From assembly GCA_014218235.1 (NCBI GenBank), contig CM024753.1, positions 1,240,001 to 1,304,000 on the forward strand: a stretch of 64,000 nucleotides of DNA, given 5' to 3'. The stretch is from Colocasia esculenta (lineage: Eukaryota; Streptophyta; Magnoliopsida; Alismatales; Araceae). This document shows positions 55,349 through 64,000 of this stretch, one piece after another. The position numbers and the translations under genes are program-made. Each line of letters starts with the position of its first letter. The first letter of the stretch is position 1. The notes beneath the pieces are model-generated. The model saw nothing but the letters and a program-made list of their open reading frames with translations, did no database searches and was not told the origin of the DNA.

Positions 55349-58300
55349 TGGGATGACCCTCAAAATTTGGGAACACCCAAAAGCCTCATACACTTTGAAG
55401 ATCTTCATTAATGATCAAGTAAATAAACAATAGCAGATTATATCCAGGTGATCATAAAGATACCATGCATGACTTCAAATGTTTGTTGACAAGGGACTGT
55501 GATACATCTTTTATCTCATTTGATTATAGACAAAGGTAGGTAGCTCGGTTGGCCACAATTTGACATGGGTGTGTGTACAGATGTGGGGGGTACCAGTGTG
55601 GTTGGAGACTGTGGAGAGATTATTGCAGGCCTTGATTCCACCAGTATTCTTCTTTTTGCCGACACAAGCGTCTGCCATTATCTCCATTTCCTACTTATAG
55701 TCCTCTCCCTCTCCACGGCAACCTAATCCTTCCGCGAGGGTCGACACATTTCTTCCTTAATTTATGATGGTTTTGCATGTACGTACGTGTTGTTCACATC
55801 AATGTGAAGGCACAATAAAAGCCCAAGTGTACCTCTGTACATGTGTGTGTGTGTACGTGTGAAAAGTAAGTGGTGCTAGAGAAGAATCATAAGTTTGTAG
55901 GAGAGACTATATATAAATGTGGGTTGAGGTAGATGATGGTATACATAATATTGCCTTCATAATTAGCTAGCATCCTCCCATGGATCTTGCAATTAAAGGT
56001 GCATGGGGCAATCTTTTTCTTCCAACAGGTTGTGGGGGTAGTACGTATTAATAGGCCATGCAGAAGTACCCCAATATGATTCCTCATTAAACTTCAAACA
56101 TATGCACCTTGCGCCCAATCATTGCACAGTTGAAGTTGAGATGAAGCTTCTTGTTGAGTTGATCATGCTAACAATATAAGGCACCAGTTATTACTGAGAT
56201 CAACTGATTACCATCAGACATGAATCCTGTCGAAAAAAATTGTAGTGGTCCAGGCCAACATTTATAGCTACACTTGTTCGCTTTTGCCTCTGTATTTGAA
56301 CACAATCTTAGGGGTATGAAAAAAAATCTATGTATTGTCAATTCTTAGCACAAGAGGTCGAGGAGGGAAACATGTGATCACCTCGAGCTATTTGTGTTAG
56401 GGATTAGGGGTCCCCTCTTGTAATATCCAATGGATACGTACGTGCCCTCTATTTTTGAAGAGTCTTCGAGTAGATTTGTCTATAATAAATATTTACTGTA
56501 AGATACGTCATGTAATAAAATTGATGTGGATTGTTTAAAAAATAATTTTATTAGTAATTAAGAGCATGACACTTTTTTTTTTCTTTTTCTCTCTCTCAGC
56601 CAATAAAATTACTAGCCAAACAATCTACGATAATTTTGATTATCGCAAGATTGCAATAATCATTTCTCATTGTTTATATGGTTGATCAGCTTTATATTCT
56701 CATCTTTTACACATATATAATTATGAGTATGTAACATTATTTAGATGCTGAGCTGCGCCTGATTAGTAAGTTACATATTATTTTTTTAGAGATGAGAGGA
56801 CATCAAGCAGCCTATCTTTCTCATCCCATACTTCCAAGCAACCTATCTTTCTCATCTGATCATACTTTCATAGACAAGCCTTTATTCCCTTGTTTGTAAA
56901 AGCACTCACATAAAGTAGGCAGCGATTTTAACAGTTTCCTTTTTGAAGTGTAGCATTGGTACCATACATTGAAATTGCAATGTCACCAATATATAAGCAG
57001 ACCTTGCATTTTGTTTTGCTTGGAAGAGTGTCATCATCCCTTTGCCTTGTCATGATACTACACATCATTCCAGCCCTAGTAATTAGGTTACCCATAATTC
57101 TCTTCATATGCTATGCAGCCTGCTTGATGACAACATGTTCTCTTGTCTGTTGTTATTTTCATAAGAAATATTAACCCAAGTTAATTTCCATCCAAGCTCA
57201 CATTTCTTGGCATTCATACCCATGACTAGGAGATTAATAACTATGATCTTAATTAAGGAGATGTCATGGACACTGACACTAGAAACATTATATATCTTTG
57301 TAATCATCACATGTCAAACATGTATCTAATCAGCCATGGAAACGTCTATTAGTAACTTTTAATGAAGGTTAGTGGGATATCCTACCCTTCATTGTAGAAA
57401 CAATTGGCCTTTTTCAATGATTTTATAGGCAAACAATGGGGATATCAGATACTCCTGACATTATGTACTTTTGGCATCTCATTTGCATCAATCTTTAACC
57501 AGGGGTAAGGGACAATTTTGCAGCATTCTTGGTTAGATACGTACAGACATTGATATAATTGTATGAAGTACCTTAATTAGCCACCATGGTTATTGTTCCA
57601 AATGTACCATCTCCTGAGGAACCCATTAAAAACCTCGGTTTTGGCAACCATGCCCTGTGGCTGTCCCAAATCTTTAGGACTTGCTTTGCACTACCTTTTT
57701 ATTTATTAAACAAGGGGGCAGCACAAGAAAATGTCTACCAGAAGGTCTTGCTCTGAATCTAAAAGAAAGAGTCAAATTTTGATAATGGGTACTCTTCATA
57801 TCTTATTGGTGAACACTCCTGAGTCCTGAATGGTGAAACTAACAAAACTAGCTTTAGAGGAACAAAAGAGCAGGTATGCAAAGATAGGGGCTTGTGGGGG
57901 TTTGTGAATAAAATTCAAAAAAAAGGGGGCACAAGGTTCCTTGGGCATGAAGCCAATAAAAGCTCTTCTTTTCTCCCTCCTTTCTCCACTCCCCCCCCTC
58001 TCTCTACCTCGTTTCCCCATACTCTTTATCCAACTATTTACTTGTCCCTTCCCTTTTCCTTTACACCCATTGGGTTTTCATGCTTTTTGATTTCTTTTGT
58101 AGGAGGGGTTGATGAGATGATAAAAGCAAGTCTTTTGCAGGTGGCCTCTCCTGGTACAAACCCCAGGGTGGGTGGGGGTGCCCCAGTTGTGGACTCACTG
58201 ACCTTCTGGCTTGTTGTAACTTTTAATGGTGCTGCAGGGCAGCGACAGCAACAGCAGCGAGCAGGCAGCAACAACAACAGCAGGGGAGTCAGAATGTGAG

Positions 58301-58566
58301 GTGAGGAGAGGAGAGAGAGAGAGAGAGATGGAGAGATCGATCATATACGGATGTGGAGGAGAAATTCTGTGTGACCCAGTTCAAATTATTTAAGAATGAT
58401 TACACCATGATGGGATTTTACATTATTCCATCTCTCTCTCTCTCTCCCTCCCTCCCTCCCTCCCTCCCCTACTCTTTATCCTCTTGCGTCTTTCTTTTAT
58501 TTCCTAGCTGTAGCCTGCAGTACGTGGTTAGTAGCATAAAGGAAAAGAAGCTGACAGCATCACCCC

Positions 58567-58601
<35 letters not shown>

Positions 58602-60095
58602 CTCACACACACACACACACACTATTCTCTCCCACACACATACACAGTCTCTCTTTCTGCTTGTAGTCCCTGTATCTTGTGTGAGGATCCAGACACTGTC
58701 AACCCCACATGCACCTCGTAATAGAAGAAGAAAAGTTGAGAGAGAGAGAGAGAGTCTTCTTTGTCTGGTGAAGTGACACGGCTGTGGAAGCCTTGTTTTC
58801 ATCAACCTCGAGTAAAAGTCTCGAAAACCTTCCATGGTAGCCCGGGCCTGGAGTTACGTGAGACTAGCTTAGCTGCCTCACCCCCTCCGATCCTCCTCTT
58901 TCTCTTTTCTCTTCACCTCCCCCTTTTTTTCTTGCCTTGTCCTTCGAAAAGAGAGCGAGGAGGGATGTGGCCCGCCCCCGCCTGCCCGTGTGCATCTTCC
59001 TCACAGGTTCCACGACGCCCCGTCTCGACCGGTCAAGACACAAGACCCTGGCAGTCAAAGTGCTTCCCTGACCAAAGGCCGTCCTCCTGAAGCTGGTTCA
59101 AAGTGCAGCAGCCATGGCCACACCGGCGTGCGCAGAAGGTGTTCGGCCCAGATCCCCCTAGAGCTCAGAGGGTGCTGGGTGGGTGTTGACCCACGGGCCC
59201 CAGTAGACCGTGAACATGAAGTTATCCTTTTTCCTTTTCTGCACAAGCCCACCTCATTGGATTCGCCTGCTTGGGTACTGTCTTATTTATGTCTATGTAC
59301 GTTTTGCATACCTCTGATGAGAAAGGGCGGAGGGAAAGGCTCCCATTGGCATGGGCCACGCATGCAGCAATACACACGTGTGGCAGCACACGCGCGCGTG
59401 CTCGATCACGGCGTACGTACGTCGAAGATGCTTTGGTTTCAGAAATGCGCACACATCTTTTGGTCTGGGTGAGGAAGAGAGTGAAATGTAGAGCTATGTA
59501 ATGATATGTGGAGCCTTTATAGGCATGCATATGCATGATGTATCAAAAGCTTTTATGACTAGATGGTCACATACGATGCACAAGCAAGATTTATGAATAG
59601 TGGCTTTTTGAGTCCCTGTAAGCTAGCCAGTTGAGCTACCATCCGCTAGATGTACAGCACGAACAAGCCTGCCCATGCATGGCCCCTATCAGCTATCAAG
59701 CTTTGTTGTTAGGGATTCGCATCGTCAAAAATATCGTCTACACTTCGACAAGTACGGATCTTCCCAAGTCTATGTTAGACAACGTTGGCAACCACCACAT
59801 GATTAAATAAGATCACTCCATGTTCATGAGCAGTGAACCAGTGCACACACTAGCTTCTTCTGCCTTGTACACCACTTGCTACAGTAGGAGGAACCTCTTC
59901 CTTTAAAGGAAATGTATGGTACATAAACACACAGGACAGTAGTCAGTAGAGACCATGCCAAAGTTTGGATAAGATAACGTTAACTTTGTCAAATGCACTA
60001 CATATTTTTAAGTCATTACATTTGAACCTTTTTTAACTTGGTCAAGGCTCCTGCATAGCCATATATATATCCAGCATGCATGTGTCCATCCAAAC
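55349..60095. other. Intergenic region
   Basis: AT-rich with islands of CT/GA and CA repeats (58434-58470, 58569-58622). Several open frames of 100-160 aa (57892-58299, 58353-58721, 58990-59472) match no family and follow the simple repeats. Nothing is supported as coding. Confidence 0.5.
58569..58622. repeat. Compound CT/CA microsatellite
   Basis: (CT)15 followed after six bases by (CA)9. Confidence 0.95.
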
Positions 60096-60099
60096 ATGG

Positions 60100-61250
60100 T
60101 CATGGACAAGGAGGCCCGACCAAACGTGTCCTCCTCCCCCTCAACAGCCCAGCATGCAGATCCAGGTTCTGAACCTAGTCTCTCTCTCCTCTCTCTCTCT
60201 CTAACCCAGAGTAGTCCCCTTGTCCTCAACGGCCCGCTCGTGTGGGCCGCCGCGACCACACACGCGCGCCCACCGGAGGAGGAGGAGGGGGCCGGGGACG
60301 AGAAGAAGTAGAAACCCACTGCGCGCCAGGCGGGAATCCCGCGGGGCCAGCACGGTAAGAAAAAACCCAACCTCAACATTCCTCTCCCCCCCACCCTTCC
60401 GCTGCGGCAGCAGGAGCAGCAGCGCCACCCACACCCCAACGCAGAGGAATGGAGCGCAACCAGTGAAGAAGACGAAAATGGCGCCGTGCAGAAGGTTGGA
60501 GAGAGGAGGGGGGGGGGCATCACTGGTCGTGCAGGCCGGTCGCGCCGACCCACGAGTCCGCAAGGACGAGTCGCGTCCCAGTCGCCAGTTCCCCATACAA
60601 AAGGAGAGGTCAGGTCGCTACCAGTCAGATCGGGGCAGCAGGGGCCCCTGCAGCCAATGGAGTCCCCCCTCCGGCACAGGCGCTCCACACGAGACCGGGC
60701 AAACTATATATATGTATGTATCGCATCTCGGGAGGAGGGAATTGGGAAAACGATGGATGTGCAGTACTACATGCAGAGAGAGAAAGAAAGAGAGAGAGAG
60801 AGATGTATCCAAGAGATAGGAGAGAGAAGGTGGGGAGGAAATGATTTCGTAATCCATTACACTATGATTGGGTCTCTCTGGGTCTCCGCTCCCGCTGCTG
60901 CTGCCACACAGCCGCTGCGGCAGCGCTGCCCCGCTGACAGTCCCCCCCCCCTTCGCCTTTTGCTGTCCTTTCCCGTCTCTCTCTCTACACTTCTCTTCTT
61001 CACGGGCAAGCAGGCAGCGGGAGGGTTGGCCTCCGATGGCGACGGGACCCCCGGCAGCGGGGCCCTCCCCCGCCCACCGTCCTCGTCGCAGTCCCGCCCG
61101 GCATTCAAGGCCCGTCCCCCCTCCCTCTGCCTCTCTCCCGTCAGCATTTACTGCTGCAAGCATCCTTCTCTCTCTCGCTCTTGCTCTCTCTCTCTCTCTC
61201 TCTAACCAGGAATAAGGTCCCGGGGAGGGACGCGGGCAGCTGCGGACCGA
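60100..61250. other. GC-rich island without a supported gene
   Basis: GC and CpG content rises sharply against the AT-rich surroundings, with CT microsatellites (60178-60202, 61170-61202). Long open frames on both strands (for example 60008-60688 minus and 60486-61205 plus) overlap each other and show no domain. It could be a promoter or leader of an unannotated transcript, or an old element. Confidence 0.4.
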
Positions 61251-63427
61251 TGCAACAGTTTAAACCCAACAAAACACTCCAATCCCCAACTGTACTCGCC
61301 ATCCGATTTCTAACAAATGCGAGCTTCCATTCTTGAGAGGCCAAGTATATATGTGCATATCAGAGATCTTGTCCGAAATCTCTATTCTACCCAAGTATTT
61401 CCGATTCGCCCATACTACCTGGTCGTCTTAGTTGGTGCATGATCCGACCCTTTGATGCATGTAGCAGACTCTGTTGATGTGGGCCGGAAGGGGGGGGGGT
61501 TAGAAAGTGAGCCCATTTGTCTTTCGGAAGAGGGGGAGGTGGTGGGTCTTCCTCTCTCTCTCTACCCACCATTTTTTTTGCTTCTTCTTCTTGGGCTTGA
61601 GGACTGGGCAGGTGGACATTAATATCGGGGGCCCGTACGGACGTGGAGGTGTTGGTGTCACATGGTGAGTAGAGAGGGCAGGAGAGGGGAGGGTGGTGAT
61701 GTGACCTTACTTGGGTAATTTTTGTCTTTCTGTTTGGAGAAGAGTCCAAGGAGAGAAGGGTTGGGGGGTGGTGGGGAGGTGAGCTGGTGCTACGTACTAT
61801 TGTGGGAGCACCTTGCTTGGGAATGGATCTCCCTCTCTCTCTCTCTCTCCAATATATTGACAAGTTTTCTCTAATATTCCTTCTCAAGTAAAAGATTTTT
61901 CTGCATGACCATCTTACATTTCGCTATTATCATTTGATGGGAGCACATGCACATAGGCCCTGTTATAAATTTGTGAATCCAAATTTCTTGTTTGACATAA
62001 TAGAATGATGTGAGACTAAGGGCCCCTTAGATAATTAGATAAGAGGATTAGGAATAGGTTAGTCATGTATAGACGGACTCTCCTTGGTTAAGAGTTTTTT
62101 TTATTTGAGATGATTTAATCATGAATAATTATAAAATGATAGTTTTTAATATGATGTGATGTGACAGAGTATATAAAATTATCATTTTTATACCTAATTT
62201 GAAACTATTTATTCATATATGAGGAGGGATGCATGATTTTTTAGAATGAAAGTATCATATTTAATGAGTTATATATCTCTAAGGGTACATGATTAATTTT
62301 TTAGAATGAAAGTATAATATTTAATGAGTTATCTTTAAAGACATGAAGGGATAAGTTATCACCCATTTATCCTCCATTTATCTTGTATAATTTTTATCAC
62401 TAGCGGATAAACTAAATAAAATTTCAAACTACTTCATGAGGGATAAAGTGGTGATAAGTGTGCCAATCTAGTTATCAAACCCACCTAAATCTCTAGAGTA
62501 AAGTTTTGTGCCAGAGTGGGCGAGTGTTCGCTTGTGTCAAAAGGCAGGTGCTATATATCCGTCAACTCTAAATAGGCACAAATCATGTCTCAGATCCATG
62601 CGTTTCGTCTCTCATATATAGGACAAGCTGTTGTTACTAGTGAACCATAGTTTCTTATCCTCTCTCTCTCTCCCTCCCCCTCCAAGGTTTTACATGTTCT
62701 GAAATTGTAACAGTGTTCTTTGTTAACTAAGAGACATGCCCCACCCCCAACAAATCATCCGATTTCAATCTTAATATTTGGGGAGAGCACATAACGCATA
62801 AGTACACGCCTTTGAAATATACAGGTTTAAATATTCTCTCCTCCTACACAATGGCAGAAGGTTGAGTCTTGACCTATTATAACTTTCCTTGTGGAGGAGA
62901 GATGTTGGTATATATCACTCAATCGTAAACATACCTCTCTCTCTCTCCCCCTCTCATATAACTCTCTTGTAGAAGAGATTAGTACATGTTGCACAGTCTT
63001 GCCAAAGTTCTAGTCCATATGATGTTTCTTTTATTTGATCCCATGCCAAAACAATGGGAACTTAATCCCCAAGGTCGCTCTACATCAGCAAGTATTATCT
63101 TTCTTCTCGGAAATTAAGCCGGGATGGGAGAAGTAAGCTTGGGCCTGGGCCCTCACCTCTGTTGGGCCTTTCCATGAGAATTTAATGGGCTTTTCAGCGT
63201 TTGGGTATCATATAGGCGTATCATATCTGGGCCTAATGGGCCCACCATCTATGCCTTCTCTCGACCGTGGGCTTCAGAAAAAGGGTGACGATACCATGTG
63301 CAAAAGGAGACTGCCAGTCCAAGAAAGCTGATCCATAATAAGTTAAGAGAAGTGCTATTTATTCTTGCGGATAAATTGTTTTTCTATCCGTCTACCCATA
63401 CATAAGATTTGGCTCATGTGGGTGGAC
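61251..63427. other. Intergenic region
   Basis: AT-rich. A tandem duplication of about 65 bp (TTTTTTAGAATGAAAGTAT...AATGAGTTAT) lies at 62236-62332. A cluster of TGGGCC/T motifs lies at 63140-63250. No gene is supported. Confidence 0.5.
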
Positions 63428-63435
63428 ATCATATG

Positions 63436-63594
63436 TAGTGGCGGATCTAGAATTTTCGTTTAGTGGGTGTACTGTTAGATGTATTTTCTTGATCTAGTGG
63501 GGTCATTAATGGTGAAACTTTACATCGTTAATGAAAACTTTTCAATCAAGTGGAGTCACAGGATCCCACTGGCCCTAAAGTGGCTCCGCCACTG
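63436..63594. mobile_element. hAT-like MITE, copy of the GGCGGAT-TAGAA family
   Basis: The 159-bp element starts TAGTGGCGGATCTAGAATTT and ends GGCTCCGCCACTG (inverted repeat). The 8-bp duplication ATCATATG lies at 63428-63435 and 63595-63602, which supports hAT-type mobilisation. It is related to 37293-37450. Confidence 0.85.
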
Positions 63595-63602
63595 ATCATA
63601 TG

Positions 63603-64000
63603 GAGATTTTGTGTGTGTGGATAAGTAGCTAGAAAACTATCCGACATCGTTCACTGTTCCCTTATAATTATGATCTAGCATCTTTAATAAGTACCATTGG
63701 AATGGAAACATATATAGGGTGATTACCATCACAATAAAATTGGTTTATTATCATCAATTAACACATTGCATTAACACACAATTAACCACGAAACACAATC
63801 ATAACCAACTTCTACATCACGATACAATGTACACCTACTTATATCTAGGTTTGTCCTTCATAATTACTAGCTAGTTAGCCTATCTCAATTTTCGGATCAC
63901 TTTGCAACGGTGATAAAAGAGAGATATATATCTCCCCTTATTCACGTTATCATTTATGAGAAATGCTTAAAAATCGTATGGAATTGATATGTATCCAATA
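63603..64000. other. Intergenic end of the window
   Basis: AT-rich DNA with no feature I can support. Confidence 0.5.

Noticed and set aside
59605..59655. Minus-strand TAGCTCAACTGG, a perfect-looking tRNA A box
   Set aside because: No B box or acceptor stem can be found at the right distance. Probably a SINE scrap or chance.
60008..61215. Long ORFs (226 and 239 aa) in the GC-rich island
   Set aside because: They overlap on opposite strands, are low-complexity and contain microsatellite translations. No family match or exon structure.

Overview
This window is nuclear DNA of a flowering plant. It holds two host genes with angiosperm intron structure (GT-AG splice sites), wide intergenic DNA rich in simple repeats, and a dense cluster of plant transposable elements. 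The species cannot be named from the sequence. The two genes and the large Ty3/gypsy elements fit a medium-to-large dicot, magnoliid or similar genome.

Region 1 (1-24842) is a three-level nest of LTR retrotransposons. The oldest layer (1-3383, resuming at 24334) looks like the 3' part of a Tat-lineage Ty3/gypsy element: tandem repeats, a broken antisense ORF, a polypurine tract and an LTR. A second Tat-type element (3384-24328, exact 5-bp target duplication ACAAC, LTRs of 1992 and 1962 bp) is inserted into that LTR. Its gag-pol is degenerate and lacks a recognisable reverse transcriptase and the integrase core, and its 3' part holds several families of tandem repeat. A third, minus-strand chromodomain-bearing Ty3/gypsy element (12313-19851, target duplication CTTGG, initiator-Met-tRNA primer site) is inserted into one of those tandem arrays.

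Region 2 (24843-34026) is the DGD2-type digalactosyldiacylglycerol synthase gene on the plus strand. It has four coding exons (27140-27421, 28331-28597, 32942-33291, 33422-33938) and encodes 471 aa. A 5'-truncated RTE-type LINE (25532-26663, 17-bp target duplication) lies just upstream. Intron 3 carries an internally deleted chromodomain gypsy element (28950-32248, target duplication GAAGT), which itself hosts a 540-bp hAT-like element (31188-31727, 8-bp target duplication) with two tRNA-like modules.

Region 3 (34027-46840) is intergenic. It holds several small non-autonomous DNA elements: MULE-like at 36463-36651, a MITE at about 37293-37450, hAT-like at 38526-39080 and a GC-rich foldback at 43309-43579. 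No gene was found.

Region 4 (46841-52365) is a KANADI-type GARP transcription factor gene on the plus strand, with six coding exons encoding 391 aa. Region 5 (52366-64000) is intergenic, with GA/CT microsatellites, a GC-rich island at about 60100-61250 and a second copy of the 37.3-kb MITE family at 63436-63594. No coding gene could be supported there.

The two host genes act independently: DGD2 in galactolipid synthesis, KANADI in organ polarity. No operon, CRISPR, rRNA or complete tRNA gene is present. I found no new multi-gene system. The most unusual items are the tRNA-like modules inside the hAT-like element, the nested Tat elements with an antisense ORF and diverse tandem arrays, and the GC-rich foldback element.
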